Part shown: positions 34,903 to 47,067 of the stretch, piece by piece | Layout: each line of letters begins with the position of its first letter | Numbering within the stretch: the first letter of the stretch is position 1 | From: Lathyrus oleraceus | Taxonomy: Eukaryota; Streptophyta; Magnoliopsida; Fabales; Fabaceae | DNA length: 64,000 nt | Direction: 5' to 3' | Assembly: GCF_024323335.1 (NCBI RefSeq) | Contig: NC_066585.1 | Location: forward strand, 534,030,082 to 534,094,081 | The notes under the pieces: generated by a model | Databases searched by the model: none | Seen by the model: only the letters and a program-made list of their open reading frames with translations | Told to the model about the DNA's origin: nothing | Program-made: the position numbers and the translations under genes

Positions 34903-35152
34903 CTGCATGTTTAATGCTTTGTTTTAGAAAAAGAGTTCAATAAAGTCACAAAAAACAAAAACATTGCCATTTTTATTTTTTGAAAAAAGATGAAAACAAA
35001 AAATAGAAAGACAGGGATCACAAAGTTTGATTTCAAAAAATGTCCTTCATTAATGATAATCATTAAAACATGATGAGGCCCTACAATGAATCACTACGCC
35101 TTGGGCAGATCGTAGGATTTTCATGCAAAATGAAAAAACAACAGAAAATTAC
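34903..35152 (-). other. Ogre intron between protease and RT
   Basis: On the minus strand the candidate donor GTAATT starts at 35152 and the acceptor ACATGCAG ends at 34903, giving 250 nt, AT-rich, with a stop directly after the donor. The upstream exon, in the frame that ends protease, stops two bases into a codon, and the acceptor side supplies the third base and continues in the RT frame without a stop. Spliced introns at this place are established for Ogre. The exact sites are my reading. Confidence 0.7.
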
Positions 35153-36418
35153 TCTGTCAGAAGAGTAACTTGAACCACTTCTTCAGCCGTCCAGTTGTTG
35201 ATAGACCCCCTGGTGCACACGGGCGAACCCAGTTGTCCAATCACAATCACTGTCACAGTCTTCACTACCGGTTGCAGAGACGTCGCCATGATTCATCAGC
35301 CCAGCGCTGGTAAAGGTACTCGGACCCGCTTGACCATTCTGCTCTGCTTGGAGAGGCTCGTAACCAACGCCAAATTTGTCTTCTTTGACAGGCAAGTCCA
35401 CCATCTTGCCCCAGCCTTCAGCTTTGCCAGAATCAACAACCTCCTTAGCCTGCTTGTAAGAAGTAATTGAAGCACCTGGCTTCCTCTGCTCAGCGTACGC
35501 CACTTTCTCAAGAGCCACAGTCTCAAACGCCTGGCATAAGGTTTCGTGGATCTCGCCATCCACCTCAACATATTTGAACGAGGATAGATGACTCACCAGA
35601 ATCTCTTCTTCACCGCACACAGTCACAATCTGACCGTTCCAGACATACTTGAGTTTTTGATGGAGAGTCGACGAGACTGCCCCTGCTGCATGAATCCATG
35701 GACGCCCCAATAAACAACTATAGGCGGGCTGGATGTCCATAACATAGAAGATGATATCGAATACCTCAGGACCTATCTTCACAGGCAAGGTAACTTCCCC
35801 ACACACAGAACGTTTGGATCCGTCGAAAGCACGAACGATCAGGTCACTGGGAGTAAGCACAAACCCTTCCACATCAATCTTCTTCAGAATCTGCTTAGGC
35901 AGCACATTCAGCGACGACCCGGTGTCTACCAATACGTGAGACAACACTGCCCCCTTGCACTCCATGGTGATGTGCAAGGCTTTGTTATGGTTTCGCCCTT
36001 CAGGCGGTAAGTCCAGGTTGGTGAATCCTACACCATGCCTGGTGCTCACATTGGCCATCACACCCTCCAGTTGATTGACAGAAATCTCCTGAGGCACGTA
36101 AGCCAGATTCAACATCTTCAGCAAGGCATTACGGTGTGCCTCAGAGCACAACAACAGTGAAAGTATAGAAATCTTGGACGGAGTTTGATTCAACTGATCT
36201 ACAATCTTGTAGTCACTCTTCTTGATTATCTTCATAAACTCCTCCACGTCCTTCTCAAATGTCCCCTCGGGCGCTTCCTTCTGGACAGGTTCTTCCTCAA
36301 CCACAGCTTGCTTACCCTTTGCTTTGGCGAGAGCCTCAGCATTATTGTCCCTCAAAGGCTGCGGTGCGAACAGACGACCGCTTCTGGTAAAACCTCCTGG
36401 ACCCCCTACATTATCCAC
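35153..36418 (-). pseudogene. Ogre-2 protease region (end of ORF2)
   Basis: Frame 36418-35183 carries a retroviral-type aspartic protease with DTGSS at residues 165-169 and a following ILGRPW-like signature (LLGRPWIHA). It is separated from gag by a frameshift near 36410. Near its 3' end a single-base shift around 35200-35230 moves the reading frame so that TGA appears at 35183-35185. The alternative frame stays open to the intron donor at 35152. The protease would mature gag and pol inside the particle. Confidence 0.88.
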
Positions 36419-38431
36419 AGCCGGACCAACAGTTGCAGGAACTTATTCACTGGTCTCGTCTGACTTTCAGCCCTTCTGTTACTGCGGTAAGCATTATCAT
36501 ACTTCCACGGCACGGCTCTACTATTCTCAACAGCCCTTCTTCCAGACGCAACGATAGTAGTTGGAGCACTGATGGTTACAGGCACGGAAATGGTAACTGG
36601 GGTACCATTTGTTGCAGGTGCACTAACGACCCTTTGTCCACGTCCTTCAGACGGTTTAAAGTAAATGGTGATAGTTGACACTGTTCCACGATCTTTTACA
36701 GCCCTACTGAATTGCAAACAACCCTCATCCATCATACCCTGGATACCGGCCCTTAACTGGTCGCAACCATTCTCAGATTCTGCACAGCCCAAACAATCCT
36801 CATCACAGCCCGAGTAGACACCCCCATTCAGCAGACGGCCCTTCACAACTAGCAGAGAAGTCTGAACATCATCAACATTAACAACCAGATCTTCAGCTTC
36901 TTTCCCCTCAATATTGTTCACTCTATGCCCACCATGCTGAGGCATAGGGTTGTTTACGACGTTAGGCACTGGAGCGAAGTTGATCGCCTTGGCATCGATC
37001 AAATCTTGGACCTTGTGCTGGAGAGCCCGACACTTCTCAGTATGATGCCCTGGTGCCCCAGAGTGAAAGTCACAACGGACGTTGGCGTCGTACCCAGGAG
37101 GCAATACTGTAGGCGGAGCCATTGTACGCAACTCAACCATCCCCAACCTGAGTAGTTCGGGCAGCAGTTCGGCGTACGACATGGGTAGCGAATCAAAACG
37201 TCGATCAGGCATCCTTTGTCTGGGCTGATACGGACGTTGCTGTTGTTGTTGTTGCGGTTGTTGAACTCTTTGTTGTTGTTGTTGACGAGGTTGAGGTGCC
37301 GGAATGGTTACTGCAGCAGCTTGACGGTATTCACTTCTGTTCTGATCTCTGCGGTGTTGAACAGCATTAGTTTCACCCTCTCTTCGACGAGGTGCCCCAG
37401 CAAACGGCTTCTTAGAAGAAGAGGAACCAGCATCTTGGATCTTCCCAGTTTTAATCAAGCTCTCAGTCCTCTCTCCACAAATGACAACATCAGAAAAACT
37501 ACCGAATGGGCAGCTCCCCATCCGGTCCATAAACACACCCTGAAGAGTACCGATAAACATATCTGTCAACTCCCTCTCCAGCATAGGGGGTTGAACTCTA
37601 GCAGCCAGTTCACGCCACCTCTGGGCGTACTCCTTGAAGCTCTCTTGGATTTCTGACAAAGACTCTGCAGCTGAGTCCGGCTCGGTGCCATGTCCATGTT
37701 ATGTTTATATTGCCTCAAGAAGGCCTCACCCAGATCCCTCCAGCATCGGATCGAATCTCTCTTCAATTCCATGTACCAGTCCAAAGAAGCCCCAGATAGA
37801 CTATCTTGGAAAAAATACATCCACATCTTTTCATCATCGGTATACGCAGAGATTTTTCGATAATAAGCCTGCACATGGGTGCGAGGGCAAGAAGTACCGT
37901 TGTATTTATCGAAGGACGGTGCTTTGAACTTGTAAGGGATTCTCAAACCTTCCACCAACCCCATATTGGTAACATCAAAACCGAGAGAATTCTGACATTC
38001 CATAGCTCTATTTTCTCAGCAAGGGCATCAACTTTACGATCCCTCTCATCAACCCTTCCCAGAACGTCTTCGTCTTCACTGAGCAGAGTGAACATATCCT
38101 CTTGTCTGTCAACAATCGGAACAGGATTACGGGCCGGGGCACGGACTGCTCTGGCATTAGCGGCATCTGGAGCAATAGGTTGACCGTTGATTCGAATACC
38201 CCCCAACTCATCACCTACAGCATAGTTGTTGATGGGTACAGCAGCAGCAACATTATTATCATTGACCGGGCCTCCCTCTGGCGGAGCATGGTTGACCGGT
38301 GGAATTGCAGCCTCTTGTCTCTGAACCATGGCTCGAAGTTCTTCTTGACCTTGTGCAACCCCTTGCATCATATTCATAAACTGGGCCATGTTAGCCTTCA
38401 TCTCAGCCAACTCAGCTTGAACTTGATCCAT
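36406..38431 (-). pseudogene. Ogre-2 gag (two internal frameshifts)
   Basis: Structural capsid protein. The N-terminal 38431-37943 begins MDQVQAELAEMK, with a coiled-coil-like start and an Ala/Pro/Asn-rich linker. After a frameshift near 38010, 38003-37566 contains the retrotransposon gag domain (PSFDKYNGT.., YYRKISAYTDDEKMWMYFF, WYMEL). After another shift near 37650, 37659-36406 has the capsid end, glutamine runs (residues 126-141) and a zinc-knuckle variant CX2HX5HX4C (residues 196-210), the form found in Tat-lineage gags. ATG at 38431 is the first Met of the frame. Confidence 0.9.
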
Positions 38432-38841
38432 ACCTCTCTGTTGATTCAGTCTTGTTGAGTAGCGGTGCGGACGTTGATCAGCTATCCTGCCTGAACAGGA
38501 ACCAAGAGTGAGAAGTCACGACCAAGAACACCTGTTATGCAAAATGATATGAGTATGGTGCTAATGATGCGTATGATGCACATGATATGTTCATTTCTCA
38601 GGCATTCAAAGAGCCTGAGTCATCCTCAAAAGATGGCAACCTGCAGCAAGAACAACATAGAAGCACAAAAACAACATACACAAGAGTGATGAGTACAAGG
38701 TGAAACCAACAACCTCATCTATATGAGTAACAGGATCATACAACAAAGTCGACAAAGAAAATCCAAACAATCGGAGTACAACAATGAATCCCATCCAACA
38801 AGCCTGGAGGTGATTCTCAACATACATATCAAAGATACAAG

Positions 38842-40528
38842 CTAAGACAAACGGCCTCCCGGAATGAGAGTCTTCAAGTACTGACACTGGTCTATCAACA
38901 GGTCACATTCTGAACATTCTGGCAAAAGAGTGATCTTCTCCTTCAGTTGTCGTCTAAGCTCTACCACTTCTCCTCCAAGGTGGTTCTCTGATGCCTGTCT
39001 CAAGTCTACTTCCTTCTTCAACTGGATGTCTTTATCTCTGAGTTGCTTCTCCAAGTCTCTGATCTTCTTCTGATAGCTGGCCTCAACTCTCTGCAGCCTC
39101 AAGCACTCCCGGTGTTCTGCATCTAACATGCTCTCCACTCCTCGTAGGATCTCTTCTTGCTTCTCAGTCTGCTAGCATCTTCTTCTCGCACTCCTCTGAG
39201 TTGATGAGCCAAGTTCAACCTATCAGCTTTGGCTTTGTACAGCTCCATCTGGGTATCTTGCTCCTTCCCTCTCAAACGGCGATTCTCCATCAGGGCTTGC
39301 TTGTAGTGCTCCGCAGGCACACTCTCAGCAAGGATCAAAGGTGGTTGCTCCTGCAACGGCTCCATCCTATCGTAGGGTAACAACAAAGTTTCTACTCTCT
39401 CCTTGACCCAATCAGTGTAATCAGGCATAGCAACGGCAAACTTCTTCCCTAAGACAGATCCATCCTTCACACCAATAGACTTCCAAGCTCTTCCTATCTG
39501 CTCCAATCTATCCGGGTCACTCTGCTTCTCAAAATACACACTTTCAGCTACCTCAGCCTCAAGTGGTCTTCCCTTCATCACAAACCCCAACTGGCGAAGA
39601 GAAAGAACCGGGTTGTAATTGATGCAACCCCTAGTCCCTATGAGTGGCACATTACGGAATCCTCCACAGCTCATAATGACGTTACGCACATCCATCCGGT
39701 AAGATTGCCATCTGATATCATAGAAGTAAGAGACATAACCCTCCGAGTCCATTTATGCGTGCTCTGAGCATCCACAAAAGGTCCACTGACTGGCAGAAGA
39801 GACAAGAACCATCTGAGCAAAAGCGGGAGACAACACCTGATAGCCCCACCCTTACCATGCCTACTGTGAATAGCATAGTAAGTGTCAGCTAACAGAGTAG
39901 GAACTGGATTTCCTCCAATGAAAATACTGACTGCAGCATAGTCAACAAAATTGGGCATACTCGGAAACAGGACGATCCCATAGATCATGACGGCCAACTG
40001 AGCATGAAAGGCTTCCCAACTTCCCTTCTCTGCTTCTTCTCTAGCTACCCTCAACAGAAACTTCAAAGGCAATCCTACAACATCCCCACTGGACTTCCAA
40101 CTATCACTGACTTCCTTGATACCCAAATGGAGAGCTCTGGCAACAACTCTGAAATCAACCTCCTTGGGCACATCCAAGAAAGGAACCTGATACCGGACCG
40201 GGACACTCAGCAGAATGGAGTACTCCTCAAGAGTAGGCGCCAACTGATAATCTTGAAAGGTGAAACAATGAAGCTCTGGGTCGTAGAACTGTAGAAGAGT
40301 CTGCAACGGCACCGGATCGACTACCATCTTCAACAGTGTCAGAATATCTCCATACTGGTCAACAAACCCCTTCTGGTTACCACTGGTCATAAGGTTGCTC
40401 AACTCAATCAGAGACGTCAAAGGTTCACGGTGAAAGCTGTAGGAACAAGTCTTCCGCTTCAACTCTGGGACTGTTGCCATCTCTATCAGTGAACAAGCTC
40501 TGGAATGTACCTGAGAAATGATATGCAT
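38842..40528 (-). pseudogene. Ogre-2 ORF1, function unknown (frameshifted)
   Basis: Extra ORF between the primer site and gag, a defining Ogre trait. The likely start is the Met at 40480 (MATVPELKRK); an upstream Met at 40528 is also in frame. The first part (to 39671) is a globular, helical domain that resembles plant-mobile-domain-like proteins of legume repeats (possibly what databases call DUF7745, from memory). A single-base shift near 39720 moves to 39752-39123, and a second near 39130 moves to 39138-38842. The C-terminal third (about residues 420-560 if joined) is a Glu/Lys/Arg/Leu-rich coiled coil. No catalytic motif is apparent. The role in the Ogre life cycle is unknown. Confidence 0.8.
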
Positions 40529-41299
40529 GCAGGGATTAGTTTTTTTTTCTTTTTTTTCTTTTTTTTTTTGTATCTTTTTTTTTTGCGTTTCTTTTGAAAA
40601 ATAAATATGCTATGATGCAAATGATGCAGACACGACTGGTTGGCTGTGTCTCTCAGAACACAGGATCAAAGCTTCGGCTTGAACTCGGAACCACAAATTC
40701 ATCTGAAACCCAAAGTCATCTGAGACCCCAAAATTCTGAACCAATAGTCACCAACAGGATCACAAGTCACCAACAAGTCACCAACAAGTCACCAACTGTA
40801 CCTGTAATAATGATCATTCCCTCCCCACTCACGGGTGTCATCTAGGCCAGGGTAAGGTCGAGAGAAACGCAGCATAAATAACCTTTCGCAGAACATCATC
40901 ATATACACACCCGAAGTATGTAACGATAATATCCCACCAGGGTCTGAACTGCTCGTGATATCAATGTTCCGCTAAGTGGCGCAATACCACCCGCTTCCCA
41001 TGAATCACTCTATTCCTAAGTATCCTAGATTTCACTCATGGCCTGGGTATTGGGCCTTTTACCTCATGTAACTCCCACCCCAACAGAGAGAAACAGACAA
41101 CCAACCAGGCAGAATGAATAATGAATATGAATGCAAACATAATGCAAACATAAATGCAAACAAAAGACAATGAATGCAAACATATAAACAATGAATGCAA
41201 TAAATAAACACAGCACAAAGCAACCAAACCCTAACCTAGAGAGTGCTAGGAGCGACTCGCTTAGGGAAGATGGACCAGCACAGGTCAACTTCTCTATAT
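40529..41299 (-). other. Ogre-2 5' untranslated leader
   Basis: Between primer site and ORF1. It contains A-rich runs on the sense strand (40540-40585 as poly-T on plus), a triple 'GTTGGTGACTTG'-type repeat (about 40755-40795) and no open frame of note. Dimerisation and packaging signals would be expected here but cannot be recognised by eye. Confidence 0.7.
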
Positions 41300-41316
41300 C
41301 CCCAGCAGAGTCGCCA
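41300..41316 (-). promoter_or_regulatory. Ogre-2 primer-binding site, tRNA-Arg
   Basis: On the minus strand TGGCGACTCTGCTGGGG lies two bases after the 5' LTR end. It is complementary to the 3' end of plant tRNA-Arg (..CCCCAGCGGAGTCGCCA as I recall it) with one mismatch. Ogre elements are known to use tRNA-Arg. Confidence 0.85.
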
Positions 41317-41318
41317 GC

Positions 41319-44300
41319 TGTCGCATCACGCGAAAAACCGGCGGGAAACAAGAACAACAGAGCCGCCACCGTGCGTTATTTATCCCAAAAGAGGGAAAGG
41401 AAACGCTCAGAGTAAACCTGGAAAGAACATGGTCTCGCGACCAAAGAGGATGGGTTCGGGAGTCGGTTATGCGAAGGGAAGGTATTAGCACCCCTACGCA
41501 TCCGTCGTACTCGACGGGATCCACGCACAAAAGGAAGGGAAATGGTTGCTAAAACACTGCTCACACACACACACTGGCTGAAAGAGACAAAAGAAACTGA
41601 CTGAAACTGACTCGGCAGGATATCGCATCCTGGGCCTACTTAGTCTATCAGGCATAGACATCAGAGTCGAAGTAGTTCGGACTGGGGAAACGACACATGC
41701 TCGCTAGGATGTCGCATCCTATGCATACGTATCTCCTTGGACGAAGGAGAATCAGAGCATTCGTAGCTCGGCTGACACGCACACAAACAAACAAGGCAAA
41801 GGCAAACGTGGAGCCTGAATGCCAATCACTGGACTTACATCAGCATCCGAACCAAAACACACACAAAAAGGCAAACGTGGAGCCTGAATGCCAATCACTG
41901 GACTTACATCAGCATCCGAACCGAAACACACCCAAAGAGGCAAACGTGGAGCCTGAATGCCAATCACTGGACTTACATCAGCATCCGAACCAACAAACCC
42001 ACACTGGAACCCAAATGCCACTCGATGGGCTTACATCAGCTTCCAAGCACACAACAAGACAAAACAAAGACACAGGCGCCCGGAGAGATCAGCTCATCTC
42101 CTGCCTACGTACCTCATCTGGTATGAGGATCAGGGCGACGTAGTTCCCCTACGGAGGGAAAAAGGACTAGCCTAACCAGATAACAGAGGGAGACACAACT
42201 AGGGAGACTACGACTCGAGCCTAGATGTTATCATGCAAAATCATCCCTAAGTTAAGGTTTCTAGCTAACTGGCACAGGGAGCCAGCCTATCCTAATCATG
42301 ACTTGCACAGGGAGCAAGCCACACACACATTTAACTTGCACAGGGAGCAAGCCAAACAAAAACCTAACTTGCACAGGAAGCAAGTCTAAACTAACCCTAA
42401 CTTGCACAGGAAGCAAGTCAAACAAACATACAAGCACAGGTAGCACACACTATACACAAGCAAGGGCTCAACAAGGGTTAGGTTTTAGTCGAGGGGTCAT
42501 ATCAACCTCAACAAACAAACCTCTGGAACTGGGTAGATGTGCTCTTAACCTTGCCATTGAGGGGCTAAGGTGAAGCAGATGAAAGGTGAGTGAAGATGAG
42601 ACTTCACAGCTCTTATCCCTGGCCTGGGAGAGCTTAAGACAAGAATGTGTGGGTTCAGAAAGTGGGAACCCTTCTACACATTTGATACTGACTCAACTGT
42701 ACAATTGTACAAGATCTTGGGTTTGTATCTGCAATGCATCAACACAGTGGTGTGAGCAAAGCAGATGACACACAGAATAGCAGGGGATAGATTGCATATC
42801 CCTTGGGTTCTGCCAATTGCCTCTTCACTTAGGAGGTCTTTGACTCTATGCAAGGACAAAAGTAAACAGTCACAAACATTGCCTCTTAAGGAGGACTTCA
42901 GACAGTTGCCTGGCCAAGTAACAGGCCAGGTCTTCCAGACTACATGAAGATGAGAAAGGTATACCTCAATGCAAATTGCTTATACAAGCAAAGCAAAGCA
43001 AAAGTTCACAAGGAACTGAGCAACTAAAGTACCTGAAACCAGTCAAGCACAGTTAGTATACAAGTCAAAGTTGAATCAAAATGAAACAGATATCAACAGT
43101 CAACACAAGCAAGTGAATGTGCAAGGCACAAGGCTCAAGGCATGTGAGCCAAGCCACCTACAAAACAAACAAGTTAGACAATGATATTCAAGCAAGCTCA
43201 ATCAAAAAGAATTGGTCTCATTGGTCATTTGTTGGTAAACCTGAAAACATGAGCTCAAAAGTGAGTAACAGGACCACTAGGGCAAGCCTAGGGTCAAAAG
43301 AGAATGAAAAAGTCAAAACAGCAAAGGGCAAGCATCCAAAATCATGTTCAAACAATCAAGAAACAATGCCAATTGGTTTCACATTCATATCAATCATCAT
43401 CATCATTTCATGAACAATAGAAGTCAAAGCATGGCAAATGAGAGCTCATAGAAGTCAACAGAAAGACTTGCATCAAAAGTCAACTCAAACATTTCCAAAA
43501 ATCACCAAATAAATCATGATCAATCCTAACACATAGCATGGTAAGCATGTCAAATTTCATCTCATTTGGACAAGTGGAAGGCAGTCAATGAAAATCAGAA
43601 AGGCAAGGCAATTTTGAACATGCTCAAAGAAGTCAACCAAACATGCATCAACTTAGAAAAATCATAAGTCAGAGATGGTGTATGATAAATGAATGGGACT
43701 AAAACCATGGCCAAGATGAGGATGTCTAGTTATCTCATGTAAAATTTCATGTCCATCTAATAAAGTATGAGAATTTCACAAATGAAATGGGAACAAGTGT
43801 CACAAAAAGTCAACATATGACTAAACAGGGGAGAAAATCTCAAACAATTAGGAAACGCCACAAATAAATCCAAGAAAATACACATGTAAACTAGACATAT
43901 AAGAGTAGGTTCATGCAAAAAATCAGATCAATTGGAGTTCAAGAAGCATGGTAATGAAAATCATGAAGTTGGACATCAATGGTGTGACACAAATTGTCAC
44001 ACCCTAATTCAAAAATTCATAACTCACAATCCAGATAAGATAAATTCACAAACTCTACACCAAAATCACCATGAGTGTGTCTAGTTTAAGCACAAAAAAT
44101 TTGGGAGCCATTGGATAAAGTATCACCATTTCACAAATGTTTTGGCAAAGTGTACAAAATATGCATACATGTCACAAACCCTCATACCAATTAAAATTCA
44201 CTCATCCAAAAAATCAGCAAAAATCATGATAAAAAAGTAGAGATCCAAATGAACATAATGCGAAAATTCCCATGAAATTTGGATCACAAATGATGATGTT

Positions 44301-46224
44301 ATGAATTTTGTAAGTTGGATGGATCAAAGTGAAATAATTGTAAAAAAGACAACATTATTCAATGAGACATGGGGTCCGAGTGGCAAACTTGTAATTATCC
44401 AGGCCACTTAACAAAACGCTGCCGTTTTGGACGCGGGGAGGAAATGTTTTCATTGGCTCATGCGCTGGAACAGTAACAATCATGCAAAACGTTCAAAATT
44501 TTCTGGGCAAATTAGGGTTCTTCAATGTACAGTACATCTCATCCCCTTCCCCAAATCGTGAATTTCAAAAACGCCCAGAAATTGGAATCCAACATATCAC
44601 TAGAACCAGCACGCCACACACATTAAGAATCCATCATCCATTTTTCTTAAAACACACTAACAATCATGAATCGAAGCTAAACATATTCACACATCAGATT
44701 TCAAGTCAACATATCTTTTAGCATAGGCAACCATTTGACATGATTCAAACTTCAAAATGATTAGCATGGTGTGATCTAACTAAAGCATATCATGTTTTTT
44801 GGAATGGTTAAGGTCGAGGATTTACCAAATTTGAAGAACAGCTGTGGTGCAGTTGTTGTTTGGTCGTTTTGAAGTGAAACAGTTGCTCTTTATGCTTCTA
44901 CAAGGTGGATGGAGGAAGAATCTTGGCTCCAAGAAGCTTGCTCGCGCTTGAATCTCACTCTGCCATGGCTGTGCTCTTTGAAAACAGTACTAGAAAAGGA
45001 GCTTCCAGTTGGGAAAATATGGTTGCAAAGAGTCCATAATGATGCTTGGATGGTGAATAAACAATGACTTGCTCGAGTTGTTTGGAGCTTTTTGACTGAT
45101 TTTGGAAAATGCAAGCAAGATGGAATTTTAGAGAGAGTGGAGTTCTGAGTGTTTTGGCAGCTGCTAGGGGTTTCATTTTGCAGAAAAAATGATGTACATC
45201 TGCTGTTTTTGTGGTACTGAATCCAAGTCCATGGAAATGTGGGATAGAGTTGGTGAAAAAGTGTACTTTTGTCCCATTTTCAAGCAAGTTGGTAATGTGT
45301 GTGTGTACTGCACGAAAATGACCTTCCATAAGTCACAAATAACATTTCAGAACATGTTTGGATGGTAGAAATGGTTGGGAATGATTATTTGAAAAGTTCA
45401 ATTTTTCACCTCACTTGAAAATAATCCATGTAGGTTCAAAAATGCCATTTTGATTGGCAATGTTTTGGCACATGAAAGTCACATTTTTGGAAAGAGGGGA
45501 TCAAATGTGACTTGTAGGAAAAAACCCCACCCAAATTGGCCAAATGGTTTGAGAGATATGGCCTTTTGAAGTTCAAGAATTTTTGAAAATGAATTGATCA
45601 TAACTTGCCAACCATACATGGGAATTGAGAGTTCTTGGACTTTTTGGAAATGGGAGAACAAGATCTTCAACTTTCATGTTGGGCAAAAATTCATTTGAAG
45701 CTTGTATCATGATGTAAGTTTGAGGATCAAGACTTTCCATTTTTGGCAGGTTTTAATTACAGGTCCAGTTTCCATTTTTGGAAATTTCTGATCTGGCTTC
45801 AAATTCTTCCATGATGGTGTTTGCCATGATATATGAGGCCTATTTGGACATGAATGAGACCTCTCAAACCAAATCCAACCATCAAAACCATAAAATCAGA
45901 CACAGTTGACCAAGTTTGACTTTTTAGGGTTTCTGGCTGACTGTGCATTGACTGATGACTTCTGAACATCCAATCCTTGACCAAAACACTTCAAATGGAT
46001 CCCCAAGTCATGTGAACATGTTGGACCAACCCTAGGGCCTTGGCTCAATGAAAAATGCACTTGCTTGCTTGACTGACTGATCTCCTGACCAGTTTGACCT
46101 AATTTCTTGATTGGCTTGCACTTGAGGCAAAGGGACAATGCAATGTTATGCAGTGGACCATGTTATGTTATGACCTAATATGAGAATGTATGTATAATGA
46201 TAGGTGCAAATTTGAGGTGCTACA
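41319..46224 (-). repeat. Ogre-2 5' LTR
   Basis: 4906 bp, near-identical to the 3' LTR. It carries the same modules (41636-41675, 41725-41766, 42105-42143) and 69-bp units (from 41802). As 5' LTR it holds the promoter for minus-strand genomic RNA. I could not fix a convincing TATA box on the minus strand. Confidence 0.95.
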
Positions 46225-46229
46225 CTCAC
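46225..46229. repeat. Target-site duplication CTCAC (right)
   Basis: Matches 23952-23956. Removing 23957-46229 restores continuous copia RT/RNase H sequence. Confidence 0.96.
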
Positions 46230-46860
46230 AGCAAGCATACTTGATATTTCTTTTGCTGTAGGTGTTTGTGCTAGATATCAAGCTGAACCAAAAGTCAGTC
46301 ACATAAACCAAGTGAAGAGGATACTAAAATATGACAATGGCACTAGTGACTATGGGATGTTGTATACTCATGGTTTTGGATCTATGCTGACTGGATACTG
46401 TGATGCTGACTGGGCTGGAAGTGCTGATGATAGGAAAAGCACATCAGGAGGATGTTTCTTCTTGGGGAACAAATTAATATCATGGTTTAGTAAGAAACAA
46501 AATTATGTGTCCCTTTCCACTGCTAAAGCTGAATACATAGCAGCTGGAAGTAGTTGTTCTCAACTGGTTTGGATGAAACAGATGCTGACTGAATACAATG
46601 TCACGCAAGATGTCATGACATTGTACTGTAACAACCTGAGTGCTATAAATATTTCTAAGAATCCTATTCAGCACAGCAGGACAAAACACATTGATATTCG
46701 TCATCACTTTATTAGAGAACTGGTGGAAGAGAAAATCATAGCCCGGAAGCATGTTACTATTGAAATGAAATTAGGTGACATATTTACAAAGGCTTTGGAT
46801 GCTAATCAATTTGAATGTTTAAGAGGGAAATTAGGAATTTGTATCCATGAGAATTTATAG
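46225..46860 (+). pseudogene. Copia RT end and RNase H, Maximus-like
   Basis: Continuation of the copia pol interrupted by Ogre-2. Codons resume at 46230 with the end of RT. RNase H follows to TAG at 46858-46860 with GYCDADWAG, DRKSTSGGCFFLG, LSTAKAEYIAAGS and the TKHIDIRHHFIRELVEE motif typical of copia RNase H. This segment has no stop. It is a pseudogene only because the rest of pol is broken. Confidence 0.92.
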
Positions 46861-47067
46861 CAATTAATTTGGAGTGGAAAAGGTAATAAAAATATTGTCT
46901 GCCCACTTAAAAGAAAGTGCCTCATTTATGGTAAATCATTACCTAGTATTGGAACTACCATCTATAGCATTTTCACACGCAACCTCAGCTCAACCACTTC
47001 CATCTTCCTCAAACTTCATCGACCATCTCTGCTAGGGCAACAAAAATTATTTCACAAGCTCAACAAG
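46861..47067 (+). other. Spacer between copia pol and env-like ORF
   Basis: 207 bp of non-coding sequence with a short pyrimidine-rich stretch before the next ATG. In SIRE/Maximus the downstream ORF needs its own expression route (readthrough or a subgenomic RNA). No splice acceptor can be assigned with confidence. Confidence 0.5.

Larger units (their letters stand above)
23957..46224 (-). mobile_element. Ogre-2: full-length Ogre/Tat retrotransposon
   Basis: A complete 22.3-kb Ty3 Ogre/Tat element on the minus strand with both LTRs, primer site, ORF1, gag, protease, intron, pol with two RNase H domains, repeat-rich 3' UTR and polypurine tract, flanked by CTCAC. Size, about 4.9-kb LTRs, extra ORF1, the intron between protease and RT and the tRNA-Arg primer site are the established hallmarks of Ogre in legumes. 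The LTRs differ at very few sites (four in the first 484 bp at the U5 end), so insertion was recent. About eight frameshifts break the coding region. Confidence 0.95.

Noticed and set aside
37216..37656. Leu/Ser-rich plus-strand frame
   Set aside because: Antisense shadow of the glutamine-rich part of Ogre-2 gag.
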